Assembly: GCA_039030075.1 (NCBI GenBank) | Contig: JBCCEW010000019.1 | Coordinates: forward strand, 1-64,000 | From: Myxococcota bacterium | Lineage (GTDB): Bacteria > Myxococcota_A > UBA9160 > SMWR01 | Direction: 5' to 3' | Length of the DNA stretch: 64,000 bases | In this document: positions 46,916-55,050 of the stretch, piece by piece | How the letters are laid out: the number at the start of each line of letters is the position of its first letter | Numbering within the stretch: position 1 is the stretch's first letter | Notes under the pieces: generated by a model | The model's database searches: none | What the model saw: only the letters and a program-made list of their open reading frames with translations | Told to the model about the DNA's origin: nothing | Translations under genes and position numbers: made by a program

Positions 46916-48754
46916 CTACTCCGCGGCCACGTCGTCGGCAGCGACGTCCTCGGCCGGGAAACCCGCCGCGAGCCCGTCCCGGCGCGGATCGTTGCCGCCC
47001 CAGTGCACGCCGGTGGCGTCGATCACGATCGCCTCGACCGCCGACCAGCGGCGCGACGACACGTCGACCTCGTGCCCGCGCTCGCGCAGGCCGGCGACGA
47101 TCTCCTCCGCCAGATCGGGTTCGACGCGGACCTTGTTCGGCTCCCACTGGTGGTGGTAGCGCGGCGCCGCCACCGCATCGGCCACGTTCATCCCGAAGTC
47201 CACGACGTTCAGCACCGAGTGGAGCGTCGAGCTGATGATGCGCGGTCCGCCCGGGCTGCCCGTCACCAGGAAGAGGCGTCCGTCCTGCTCGAGGATCGTC
47301 GGCGTCATGCTCGAGAGGGGCCGTTTCTTCGGGGCCACCGCGTTCGCGCCGCGGGTGTCGACGAGGCCGTAGGCGTTCGGCGTGTCGGTGGCGACCGAGA
47401 AGTCGTCCATCTCGTTGTTCATGATGATGCCCGTCCCCGGCACGGTAATGCCCGAGCCGAAGGGGGTGTTGATCGTCATCGTGAGCGCCACGGCATTGCC
47501 CGCGTCGTCGCTCGTCGAGAGATGGGTCGTGCCCGCGTCTTCGTGTCCGAGCCCCGGGCCCGGCACGGTGAGGGCACGCTCGCTCCCCCAGTTCCAGGGC
47601 GCCTGCCGCCACCACGGGGGGTCGACGAGGCGCCGCAGCCCCGCCGCGTAGTCCTTCGAGATCAACCGCTCGGTCGGGACGTCGACGAAGTCCGGATCCC
47701 CGAGGAAGGCCGCGCGGTCGGCGAAGGCGAGCTTCATGGCCTCGGTGATGTGGTGGGCGGTGGTGGGCGCGTCGGAGCCCCAGCGCGAGAGCGGGAAGCC
47801 CTCGAGGATGTTGAGCGCCTCGATCAGGGCGATTCCGCCCGACGACGGCGGCGGAAACGAATGAACGGTGAGCGTGCGGTACTCGCCGCTCACCGCTTCG
47901 CGCAGCGCCGGCGCGTAGCCCGCGAGATCCTCGAGGGTGAGGATGCCGCCGCGCTTCTGGACGTCCGCCACCATCGCCTCTGCGAGAGCGCCGGTGTAGA
48001 AGGCGGCGGGCCCTTCGGCTGCGATCGTCTCGAGGGTGCGCGCCAGGTCCGCCTGTACCAGGCGCCAACCCGGCTCGGGGGGTGCGCCGTCGTCGAGCTG
48101 GACCCGAGCGGTCTCGGGGAAGCGCTCGAGGAGCCCGCGCTTCGCGAGGAACCCGAGCATGCCCGCGTGGTAGCGGCCGATCACCACGCCATCGCGGGCC
48201 AGTGCGATCGCGGGCTGCAACACCTCGGCGAGGGGCTTCGTTCCCCAACGCTCGAGCGCCATCGCACAGCCGGCGACGAAGCCCGGCGTCGCGATTGCGA
48301 GCGGCCCGAACAGCGAAGCGCGCTCGGGGACCCCGGGCTGCACGTACATGTCGCGGTGCGCCGCGGCCGGCGCAGTCTCTCGCGCGTCCAACGCGATGAT
48401 CTGTCCATCGGCCGTCCGGATCAGCAGGAAGGCGCCGCCGCCGATCCCGGCCGAGAAGGGTTGGGTCACCCCCAGCGCGAACGCGGTGGCGATCGCGGCG
48501 TCGACGGCGTTGCCGCCGCGCGCGAGCATCGTGCGCCCGGCCTCGGCCGCCCCGACCTCGGAAGCCACCACCATCCCCTGCTCGCCCCGGGACGGTGCCC
48601 GCGCGCCCGCCGGCGCGGCGATCCAGCACAAGCTGAGTCCCCAGGCCAGCACGGCCAGCGCCCATTGGCGTCGGTGCGGAAGCTTCCGGGCCCAACGAAA
48701 CTTCTGGGCCCAACGTGACTTCTGGGCCGAACGAAACGCGGTCGTTGCGTGCAT
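46916..48754 (-). CDS. ggt: Gamma-glutamyltransferase (glutathione hydrolase)
   Basis: A 612-residue precursor that self-cleaves into two subunits and hydrolyses or transfers the gamma-glutamyl group of glutathione in the periplasm. The N-terminus has three hexapeptide repeats (FRSAQK, SRWAQK, FRWARK) before the signal-peptide core (WALAVLAWGLSLCWIAAPAGARA). The large subunit opens GMVVASEVGAAEAGRTMLARGGNAVDAAIATA. The catalytic Thr begins the small subunit in DAGTTHLSTSD, and SPGGPRIISS provides the later substrate-binding loop. It ends 10 bp from the convergent M16 gene. The ATG at 48754 is the only start that includes the full leader. Confidence 0.93.
   Translation of the reverse strand: MHATTAFRSAQKSRWAQKFRWARKLPHRRQWALAVLAWGLSLCWIAAPAGARAPSRGEQGMVVASEVGAAEAGRTMLARGGNAVDAAIATAFALGVTQPFSAGIGGGAFLLIRTADGQIIALDARETAPAAAHRDMYVQPGVPERASLFGPLAIATPGFVAGCAMALERWGTKPLAEVLQPAIALARDGVVIGRYHAGMLGFLAKRGLLERFPETARVQLDDGAPPEPGWRLVQADLARTLETIAAEGPAAFYTGALAEAMVADVQKRGGILTLEDLAGYAPALREAVSGEYRTLTVHSFPPPSSGGIALIEALNILEGFPLSRWGSDAPTTAHHITEAMKLAFADRAAFLGDPDFVDVPTERLISKDYAAGLRRLVDPPWWRQAPWNWGSERALTVPGPGLGHEDAGTTHLSTSDDAGNAVALTMTINTPFGSGITVPGTGIIMNNEMDDFSVATDTPNAYGLVDTRGANAVAPKKRPLSSMTPTILEQDGRLFLVTGSPGGPRIISSTLHSVLNVVDFGMNVADAVAAPRYHHQWEPNKVRVEPDLAEEIVAGLRERGHEVDVSSRRWSAVEAIVIDATGVHWGGNDPRRDGLAAGFPAEDVAADDVAAE
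48681..48734. repeat. Three 18-bp tandem repeats in the ggt leader
   Basis: Units at 48681-48698, 48699-48716 and 48717-48734 share the core CTTCTGGGCCCAACG with a few changes. On the minus strand they encode three six-residue units rich in Arg, Trp, Gln and Lys just before the signal peptide. The unit length is divisible by three, so copy changes keep the reading frame. Confidence 0.8.
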
Positions 48755-48850
48755 GGCCGGGACGCTACCACCCCGCCGGCCAGGTCCACATCACGTCGCG
48801 GCCCGCCGGCGGCGCTCAATCCACGGCCCGGCTCTGCCGATTCCACCGTC

Positions 48851-49525
48851 ATGCGAAGCGCCACGGTCTCGGGATGTCTTGGGCTCCTCCTCGTCGGTCT
48901 CGCGGCCCTGGGCTGCAACGAGACCGGACCCGAGGCAACAGCGACGAATGGGCTGCCGACGCCGGCGCTCTCCGAGGGCCCGCGCGACGAGCTCCACCTC
49001 GAGGTCGAGGGTCTCGGCGAGATCCGCATCGAACTCTTGCCCGAGCTCGGGCCGATCACCGTCACGGCGATCGTCGAGCGCGTGGAAGAGGGGCGCTATG
49101 ACGGCACGACCTTCCACCGGGTGATCCCGGACTTCATGATCCAGGGCGGCAACCCCCAGAGTCGTGACAACGACCCGCGCGACGACCACCACAGCGGTGG
49201 TGGACTCGGTGTCCCCGACGAACGCTCGGGCTACCCGATGGCGCGCGGCACGGTCGCGATGGCCAACGCGGGGCGCGCGGGGACGACCGACGTGCAGTTC
49301 TTCATCGTCCACGGCGACTCGCCCCACCTGGACGGCGCCCACAACATCGTGGGCCGGGTCGTGGCGGGGCTGGACGTGGTCGACGCGATCGCCGGACTCG
49401 AGCTCGACACCTACGGCCGCTACGGGCCGCCGAACCGTCCCTACCCGGTCGATGCCCGCATCGCGCGGATGCGCCACGTGCCCGCCGGCGAGCGTGTCGC
49501 CCAGGGAGAGCGGTCGCGGCCGTAG
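48851..49525 (+). CDS. Lipoprotein cyclophilin-type peptidyl-prolyl isomerase
   Basis: A 224-residue protein with a lipoprotein signal peptide (LGLLLVGLAALGC, Cys at about 22) followed by a cyclophilin domain. YDGTTFHRVIPDFMIQGGNP, RGTVAMANAGRAGTTDVQFFIVHGDSPHLDG and HNIVGRVVAGLDVVDAI are the standard cyclophilin blocks, including the catalytic Arg in FHRV. It would assist proline isomerisation of periplasmic or outer-membrane proteins. The ATG at 48851 starts the signal peptide; the gene is divergent from ggt. Confidence 0.92.
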   Translation: MRSATVSGCLGLLLVGLAALGCNETGPEATATNGLPTPALSEGPRDELHLEVEGLGEIRIELLPELGPITVTAIVERVEEGRYDGTTFHRVIPDFMIQGGNPQSRDNDPRDDHHSGGGLGVPDERSGYPMARGTVAMANAGRAGTTDVQFFIVHGDSPHLDGAHNIVGRVVAGLDVVDAIAGLELDTYGRYGPPNRPYPVDARIARMRHVPAGERVAQGERSRP

Positions 49526-49553
49526 CGCCGCCGCCCAGGCTGTCAGTCAGGCG

Positions 49554-49571
49554 GGAAGGCGCGCGCCTTCC
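49554..49571. other. 18-bp perfect palindrome, possible terminator or operator
   Basis: GGAAGGCGCGCGCCTTCC is a perfect palindrome 28 bp after the cyclophilin stop and 57 bp before tRNA-Phe. No T-run follows, so an intrinsic terminator is doubtful; a protein-binding site is possible. Another partial inverted repeat around GCTAGC lies at about 49585-49615. Confidence 0.4.
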
Positions 49572-49627
49572 GAATCGCCCCGGGCGCTAGCTGGCCCCCA
49601 GCCAAAGGGCTAGCCTCCGCGCCGCGT

Positions 49628-49703
49628 GGCCCGGTAGCTCAGTTGGTAGAGCACTCGACTGAAAATTGAGGTGTCGCCAGTTCGATTCTGGCCTGGGCCA
49701 CCA
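49628..49703 (+). tRNA. tRNA-Phe (GAA)
   Basis: The cloverleaf folds fully. Acceptor GGCCCGG pairs with CTGGGCC (one G-T pair). The D arm is GCTC/GAGC, and the anticodon stem is CTCGA/TTGAG with loop CTGAAAA, giving anticodon GAA. The T arm is GCCAG/CTGGC with loop TTCGATT. The discriminator is A at 49700 and CCA is encoded (49701-49703). Confidence 0.97.
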
Positions 49704-49742
49704 TCTCCGGACCCTTCCACGAGGCGTCCCGAGAACGCGCCC

Positions 49743-50576
49743 CTAGACGCGGCGGCGTCGCGGTGCAGCGCGTCGCGCCCCATGGCGCCTGCGGACGTGG
49801 CGGTGCGCCGCCAGCAGCGCCGCGCCGAACACCAGTGCCGAACCCGGCTCGGGTACCGGGTTCACGTGGAGGTTGTCGGCGATGCCCAGGTTCTCGACCG
49901 GGCCGAAGAAGCCGAGCTCGCCCGACGCCCCGAAGACCAGGGACCCGATCGACTCGCCCGGAGCGACCATCAGGGTGGTGGGCACGTTGCAGCCGGGCTC
50001 GACCGGATCGCAGGAGGCCCCGGGCGCGGTGGTCTCGGCCAAGAGCGCCCCCGTGCCGCCAGGACCGGCGTAGGCCCGCAGGAAGTACTCGACGTCGGAG
50101 CCGGGCTGGCCGCTGCCGCTGAAGTCGCGGAAGCCCAGCAGGTCGACCTTCGCCTTCGTGAGCCGCTTCGAGAAGTCGGCCGTGTAGCCCGGCCCACAAT
50201 TCACGGTGTTGCCGCAGTTGATCCCACCGAAGCGCCAGTCGATGTAGCCAAGGCTCGAAAGCTGGAGCGTCAACCCGTCGACGGTGTGCTCGTGCGCACC
50301 GAGGTAGATGCCGCCGAAGTTGTCGTTCACGTAGGTGACGTCGCAGAACGCGAGGGCCGACGCGACGTCCCCTGACGACACGGGCTGAGAACACCCCGCG
50401 GTGTCGGGCAGCGTATCGAAATCGAAGAGCACGGAGCCCAGAGCGGCTCCAGGCAATAAGACAGCGACGACCACCAGGAGTGCCAGTGCACTCCGGTAGC
50501 AGCAGTCTCGGGCCCCCCAGCCCGAAGTCAGTTCATCGCGAGACAGAGCGTCAACGAGACGAGCGGTACACAGCAT
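49743..50576 (-). CDS. PEP-CTERM-anchored secreted protein
   Basis: A 277-residue exported protein of unknown function with a signal peptide (ALALLVVVAVLLPGAALG, about 30-47) and a C-terminal PEP-CTERM sorting signal: VPEPGS (241-246), a short hydrophobic stretch (ALVFGAALLAA) and a basic tail HRHVRRRHG. PEP-CTERM proteins are cut by exosortase and usually belong to exopolysaccharide-producing bacteria, which fits the glycan locus here. The body is Cys-containing (CSQP, FCDV, INCGNTVNCG, SCDPVEPGC), so disulfides are likely. The tail is longer and more basic than usual. The ATG at 50576 gives about 29 residues before the signal core; a later start cannot be excluded. No exosortase gene is in the window. 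Confidence 0.82.
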   Translation of the reverse strand: MLCTARLVDALSRDELTSGWGARDCCYRSALALLVVVAVLLPGAALGSVLFDFDTLPDTAGCSQPVSSGDVASALAFCDVTYVNDNFGGIYLGAHEHTVDGLTLQLSSLGYIDWRFGGINCGNTVNCGPGYTADFSKRLTKAKVDLLGFRDFSGSGQPGSDVEYFLRAYAGPGGTGALLAETTAPGASCDPVEPGCNVPTTLMVAPGESIGSLVFGASGELGFFGPVENLGIADNLHVNPVPEPGSALVFGAALLAAHRHVRRRHGARRAAPRRRRV

Positions 50577-50746
50577 CCAACCCCCCAGCAGTCCCCGTCA
50601 CGACGCATGATACCGCCACTGGGCCTTTTGCAACACGTGGGGGCGACCCCAAGGAGACCGAGCTTCGACCCAAAGCCGTGTCTGCGTCTCTGATAGGATC
50701 GGCCGCAACGCGTGGCCCGATGCGCGGCCCACACAAGGGTGCGTCG

Positions 50747-51217
50747 ATGACGTCGCTTCGAACCTGCTGCCTTGCCTCTCTTCTGCTCGCGCTCGGCCTG
50801 GGCTGCGCCACGTCCGCCGACCCGCCCCGCTACCACGCCTCCGCGGAGACCCGCGCCCTGGGCCTGCCCTTCTCGGATGCCGTGGAAGTGGGACGCCTCG
50901 TGCTCCTGTCGGGGCAGATCGGCAACCGTCCGGGCTCCTTCGATCTCGTGCCGGGCGGCATCGCCGCGGAATCGCGGCAGGCCCTCGAGAACGTCCGGGC
51001 GATCCTCGAAGACCAGGACCTGTCGATGCGCGACGTCGTGAAGTGCACGGTGTTCCTCGCCGACATCGCCGACTGGCCCGCCTTCAACGACGTCTACGTC
51101 ACGTTCTTCGAGCCGGGGCGCTACCCCGCGCGCAGCGCGCTGGCAGCCAGCGGACTCGCCGTCGGCGCTCGGGTCGAAGTCGAGTGCATTGCCGCGCGCC
51201 CCGGGGCGTCGCGGTGA
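50747..51217 (+). CDS. RidA-family protein with lipoprotein-type signal
   Basis: A 156-residue protein. The N-terminal LASLLLALGLGC suggests a lipoprotein (Cys20). The RidA/YjgF trimer fold follows: GRLVLLSGQIGNRPGSFDLVPGGIAAESRQALENVRAILED and VVKCTVFLADIADWPAFNDVYVTFF. The active-site Arg in YPARSALAASGL and the Glu in VEVECIA are kept, so imine/enamine deamination is possible. An exported RidA is unusual, since the classical enzyme is cytoplasmic. AAGGGT precedes the ATG at 50747. The next gene's GTG overlaps its stop. Confidence 0.85.
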   Translation: MTSLRTCCLASLLLALGLGCATSADPPRYHASAETRALGLPFSDAVEVGRLVLLSGQIGNRPGSFDLVPGGIAAESRQALENVRAILEDQDLSMRDVVKCTVFLADIADWPAFNDVYVTFFEPGRYPARSALAASGLAVGARVEVECIAARPGASR

Positions 51218-51627
51218 ACACGCCGGCGACAGACGCCACCGTCGACCGCGTGAACCTCGCGGTCCGCCTGGCCTGGGCGACGGTCGTCCTCTCCTTCATC
51301 GCCGGGATCTACGCCTGGAGCGTCGGCCCGGATCCGGATCATGCCCTCGCCCAGCTGATCTTCGGGGTCCCACTGGGTTGGTTCCTCGCGCGCATGCTCG
51401 AGAAGGGCCACAACTGGGCCCGCCTCGTCTGGGGGGTGCTGTCGGGCGCGAGCGGGCTCTTCGGGCTCCTGGTCTTCGCGGTGGGCTTCGGTCGTTTCGG
51501 GATCGCGGACACATTGTCGATCCTCACCCAGACCGGCCTCAGCCTCGCGATCGCCGTGCTCTTGTTCCGCCGCGACGTGCGCGAATGGTTCAAGCACCCC
51601 GAGGCCCAACAGGCGCAACGCGTCTAG
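51214..51627 (+). CDS. Small four-helix membrane protein, unknown function
   Basis: A 137-residue integral membrane protein with about four hydrophobic segments (AVRLAWATVVLSFIAGIYAW, LAQLIFGVPLGWFLARML, LVWGVLSGASGLFGLLVFAVGFG, LSILTQTGLSLAIAVLLF) and a charged C-terminus RRDVREWFKHPEAQQ. I do not recognise a named family. The GTG at 51214 overlaps the RidA-like stop by 4 bp, so the pair is co-translated. Its end overlaps the convergent thioesterase gene by 4 bp. Confidence 0.8.
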   Translation: MNTPATDATVDRVNLAVRLAWATVVLSFIAGIYAWSVGPDPDHALAQLIFGVPLGWFLARMLEKGHNWARLVWGVLSGASGLFGLLVFAVGFGRFGIADTLSILTQTGLSLAIAVLLFRRDVREWFKHPEAQQAQRV

Positions 51628-52046
51628 TCGCTCCCGCCCCCGGCTGGGCTCTGACGCACGATGCGCAGCGTGGCGGCGGCCGAGGCGAAACGTGTCCCGG
51701 CCTCGTCGCGGAGCTCGCCGCGCACCTCGACGTCGCGATCGTCGACCTCGACCACCCGTGCCTTCCCGATGACGCGTCCGAGGGGCCCCGGCCGTTCGTA
51801 GTCGACGGTGAGTGACTTGTGGACGGCGAAGACGTCGTCGGCGAGACCCCAGTTGCCAGCGAGCCCCGTCACCGAGTCGAGCAGCCCCGCGATCATCGCA
51901 CCGGCGAGGGTGCCGATGCGGTTCGCGAACCCGTCGTGGGCGAGGTAGTGCACCTCGATCTCGCGACGGTCGTCGTCGAAGGCAACCACTTTCGTGCCGA
52001 TCAGCGATCCGAAGGGCGATGGCTGTTGCAGTTCCTCGAGCTTCAT
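51624..52046 (-). CDS. PaaI-type hotdog acyl-CoA thioesterase
   Basis: A 140-residue hotdog protein. ANRIGTLAGAMIAGLLDSVTGLAGNW is the central helix with the catalytic acidic residue (Asp in LLDSV), and VHKSLTVDYERPGPLGRVIGKARVVEVDDRDVEVRGEL is the strand region. This matches PaaI-like thioesterases that hydrolyse aromatic or short acyl-CoA thioesters. The ATG at 52046 is single and well placed. It is divergent from the DUF998 gene. Confidence 0.85.
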   Translation of the reverse strand: MKLEELQQPSPFGSLIGTKVVAFDDDRREIEVHYLAHDGFANRIGTLAGAMIAGLLDSVTGLAGNWGLADDVFAVHKSLTVDYERPGPLGRVIGKARVVEVDDRDVEVRGELRDEAGTRFASAAATLRIVRQSPAGGGSD

Positions 52047-52084
52047 CGCGACTCCCCATGTGCAAGCTCTGGTAGGGTGACGCG

Positions 52085-52708
52085 ATGCGGTTTCTGGCGC
52101 TCGGCGGTGTGATCGCGCCGGTCTGGTTGGCGACGGTGGCGGCCCTCTGCGCGTCGCTGCGCCCCGGCTACGACCATCTCACCCAGTTCGTGAGCGAGCT
52201 CGGCGCCACCGGCACGCCCCACGCAGCGCTCATGAACTATGGCGGCTTCCTGCCGACGGGCGCGTGTCTCGTTGCGCTGGGCATCGCCATGCGCGCGGGC
52301 TTGCCGCGCTCTCGCGCCACCCGCAGCGCGGCGGTGCTCGTGCTGCTCTTCGGAACGGGAGTCTTCGCGTCGGGCCTCGCTCGATGCGATCCCGGCTGCC
52401 CGCAGCGCGGCGCCTCCCCGGAAGGCCTGCTGCACGAGATCCTTGGGCCGGCCGCTTTCCTGTGCGCGATGGTCGGCGCCGCGTTGCTCGGCTGGGGACT
52501 TGCCCAGCGCGACGACTGGCGCGGCGTCCAGCGCACGTCGCTCGTCGCGAGCGCCCTCGCGCTCTGCTTCTTCATCGGGCTCGGGACGTCCGTCGAAACC
52601 CGCGCCTGGACCGGGCTCTGGCAGCGCGCACTGGTGGGGACGCTGTTCCTCTGGACAGCCGTGGTGGGCACGCGGCTGTTTCGCGATCCGGACACCGCGG
52701 CCAGCTGA
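52085..52708 (+). CDS. DUF998 membrane protein
   Basis: A 207-residue protein with about six membrane segments. The N-terminal GGVIAPVWLATVAALCASLRPGYDHLTQFVSELGATGTPHA is the typical DUF998 start, where YDHLTQFVSELG follows the first helix. CDPGCPQRGASPEGLLHEILG and the alternating helices also fit. The function of the family is unknown. Confidence 0.85.
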   Translation: MRFLALGGVIAPVWLATVAALCASLRPGYDHLTQFVSELGATGTPHAALMNYGGFLPTGACLVALGIAMRAGLPRSRATRSAAVLVLLFGTGVFASGLARCDPGCPQRGASPEGLLHEILGPAAFLCAMVGAALLGWGLAQRDDWRGVQRTSLVASALALCFFIGLGTSVETRAWTGLWQRALVGTLFLWTAVVGTRLFRDPDTAAS

Positions 52709-52742
52709 CCGGGCCGATCGAGATCGACCCCGAGATACGGCG

Positions 52743-53210
52743 CTACTCGCCGACGTCGACGCCTCGCCGCCAGCGTCCCTCGCGGAACTGCTCGAGGATC
52801 TTGCGCGCCACGTGTCCCTCCTCGTCGCGCGGCCGCTTGAAGCCGCGCTGGAGGAACTCGTTCACGCCGGGCGGGATCCGCGCGTCCGCCGCTCGGTAGA
52901 ACCCCATGCTCCAGCGCTCGAACACGCGCTCCTCGACGTCTCCCCGAAACAGGATCATGGCATCGGAGTGGCGCGGGTCCTCTTCGATGCGCTCGTAGAG
53001 CGCTTCGACGACGGCGCGATCGCCTTCCAGCGCCTGCAGGAAGGAGCCCTCGTGGTAGAGCAGCATCCCGGTCACGCCGGCTGGACGGTTGTTCTTGCGG
53101 GCCGCCGCCAGGATCTCGGCCAGATCCTCGGGGGTCATCTCACGCGTGGCGGCACTCGCGTAAACGAGGGTGAAGACCGGATCGCGCTCTTCCTCGGGCT
53201 GTTCATCCAT
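52743..53210 (-). CDS. BLUF-domain blue-light photoreceptor (stand-alone)
   Basis: A 155-residue short BLUF protein that binds flavin and senses blue light. The flavin-site residues are in place: Tyr17 (TLVYASA), Asn40/41 (ARKNNRPAGVTGMLLY), Gln59 (GSFLQALEG), Trp100 and Met102 (ERWSMGF). No output domain is fused, so it must act through a partner. The ATG at 53210 is preceded by AGGAGGTG at ideal distance. Neighbours (DUF998, nitroreductase) give no clear partner. Confidence 0.92.
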   Translation of the reverse strand: MDEQPEEERDPVFTLVYASAATREMTPEDLAEILAAARKNNRPAGVTGMLLYHEGSFLQALEGDRAVVEALYERIEEDPRHSDAMILFRGDVEERVFERWSMGFYRAADARIPPGVNEFLQRGFKRPRDEEGHVARKILEQFREGRWRRGVDVGE

Positions 53211-53305
53211 ACGACACCTCCTGCAGGGCAGGAATCGGCGATCGGCGGACCCGAATCGATCCGTAGATCCGCGTAGTCGGGGAACCGACCGGCCTTGGCG
53301 CCGCC

Positions 53306-53977
53306 CTACCAGCGGTCGACGTGGAGCACCCCGTCGAGGCCGCGGTTCTTCGCCGGACGGAAGTCGGTTCCGACCGTGAAGGCCAGCGGCGAGAGGCCCA
53401 CCTGGGTCACTTCGGCGTAGGGAATTCCGAGGATCTCGGCGATGGGCTCCTCGAACATCAGGTGGATGGTCGTCCAGGCCGTCCCCAGACCGCGGGCGCG
53501 GGCCGCCAGCATGAAGCTCCAGAAGGCCGGGAGGATCGACCCGTAGGTGCTGGCGTAGGCGATGCTCGCCATCGGGCCTTCGATCGCGGGAAGCCGGCCG
53601 TCGACACAGGGGATCACGAGGAAGGGCGCGCGATGCAGGTTCTCGGCCAGCGCCTCGGCCGAACCCACCACCTGGTTCATCACGGCGACGTCGGAACCCT
53701 CGGCCTGCTTCGCCAGCGCATGGGCCGAGACGGGCATGTCGCGGTAGCCGACGAATCCCTGGCGGTAGAGGTCGCCGATCTGCTGACGCTTCTCCGGGTC
53801 GCCCACCAGCACGAAGTGCCAGCCCCGCTGGTTGGAGCCGCTCGGCGCTTGCAGCGCCAGCTCGACGCATTCCTGCGCGAGTTCGAGGGGTACCGGGCGG
53901 TCGTAGTCGAGGCGCTTGCGGACGGCGCGGGTGGTCGAAAGCAGTTGGTCCGGGGTGAGATCGAGTGTGGCAGGCAT
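53306..53977 (-). CDS. Nitroreductase-family FMN oxidoreductase
   Basis: A 223-residue protein. RAVRKRLDYDRPVPLELAQECVELALQAPSGSNQRGWHFVLVGD is the FMN-binding N-terminal region, with the typical APSGSNQ. ASTYGSILPAFWSFMLAARARGLGTAWTTIHL is the dimer/FMN region, and EILGIP..VTQVGLSPLAF the C-terminal part. It is likely a flavin reductase for quinones, enones or nitro compounds. The ATG at 53977 starts the fold. It is divergent from the SDR gene at 54105. Confidence 0.9.
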   Translation of the reverse strand: MPATLDLTPDQLLSTTRAVRKRLDYDRPVPLELAQECVELALQAPSGSNQRGWHFVLVGDPEKRQQIGDLYRQGFVGYRDMPVSAHALAKQAEGSDVAVMNQVVGSAEALAENLHRAPFLVIPCVDGRLPAIEGPMASIAYASTYGSILPAFWSFMLAARARGLGTAWTTIHLMFEEPIAEILGIPYAEVTQVGLSPLAFTVGTDFRPAKNRGLDGVLHVDRW

Positions 53978-54104
53978 GGCGCGAAGCGTACCGTGCCCGC
54001 GTGGCGTTCGTCGGCCCGACCTGACGATCTGGACGCAGCGTGGCCCGCGGCTCTCGCGCGGAGCCGCTACCATGCGCGGCCTCGAAATCGACAGGAGCGA
54101 AACG

Positions 54105-55007
54105 ATGGGAAAGCTGGACGGGCGCGTCGCGCTGATCACCGGAGCAGGACGCGGCATCGGTGCCGCGGTGGCCGAGTGCTTCGCGGCGGAAGGCGCCGCG
54201 GTGGTCGTGAACGACCTGGGCGCGGCGATGGAGGGCGGCGGAACCGATGACGGTCCCGCCCAGGAAGTCGTCGACCGCATCAAGAGCGCCGGCGGGAAGG
54301 CATTGGCCGACGGCACGGACGTCACCGACTTCGCCGCGGTCGAGGCCATGGTCCAGCGCACCACGAAGGAGTTCGGGCGCCTCGACATCCTGTGCAACGT
54401 CCACGGGATCATCCGCGACGGGATGATCTTCAAGATGGAAGAGTCCCAGTTCGACCAGGTGATCAACGTTCACCTGAAGGGGACTTTCAATACCGTGCGC
54501 CACGCCTCGACCTGGTGGCGCGAGAACCGCGGTGGTCAGTACCGGATCATCAACTTCGTGTCGGGTTCGGGCCTCTACGGCTCACCCACCCAGCCCAACT
54601 ACGCCGCCGCGAAGATGGGCATCGTCGGCCTCACCTTCTCCTGCGCCAACTCGCTCTCCGGCTACGGCGTCACCGCGAACTGCATTGCGCCAATCGCCTA
54701 CACGCGCATGACGGCGAGCCTGGAAGGCAAGGCGACCGTCATGAACTACAGCCCGGACAACCCGCGCATCTCGAGCGAGAACGTGGTGCCGCCGGTGCTC
54801 TATCTGGCGATGGAGCAGAGCGACTGGATCAACGGACGCGTCATCGAGTCGGGCAACGGCAAGATCGGCCTGTTCGAGAATCCGGTGATGGGCCGCCAGG
54901 TCATGACCGACGGTCTCTGGGACAACGACGTCGCGATCGCCGAGATGGAGACGGTCTTCAAGGAAGCGCTGTTCCAGCCGAACCCCTTCGCGAAGCCGCG
55001 AGGCTAG
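54105..55007 (+). CDS. Short-chain dehydrogenase/reductase
   Basis: A 300-residue classical SDR. The NAD(P) site TGAGRGIGAAVA (13-24) with VVVNDLGAAMEG, the Ser in NFVSGSGLYG, and YAAAKMG (catalytic Tyr-x3-Lys) are all present. The long insert after NDLG and the C-terminal 60 residues resemble multifunctional-enzyme-type 3-hydroxyacyl-CoA dehydrogenases or SDRs of steroid and fatty-acid catabolism. AGGAG lies 8 bp before the ATG. With the nearby P450, nitroreductase and thioesterases it may belong to a lipid or steroid breakdown pathway, but the substrate is not shown. Confidence 0.9.
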   Translation: MGKLDGRVALITGAGRGIGAAVAECFAAEGAAVVVNDLGAAMEGGGTDDGPAQEVVDRIKSAGGKALADGTDVTDFAAVEAMVQRTTKEFGRLDILCNVHGIIRDGMIFKMEESQFDQVINVHLKGTFNTVRHASTWWRENRGGQYRIINFVSGSGLYGSPTQPNYAAAKMGIVGLTFSCANSLSGYGVTANCIAPIAYTRMTASLEGKATVMNYSPDNPRISSENVVPPVLYLAMEQSDWINGRVIESGNGKIGLFENPVMGRQVMTDGLWDNDVAIAEMETVFKEALFQPNPFAKPRG

Positions 55008-55050
55008 CCAGCGCACGCCGAGCGCTAGGCTTCCCGCGGGAGGAGGCCGC

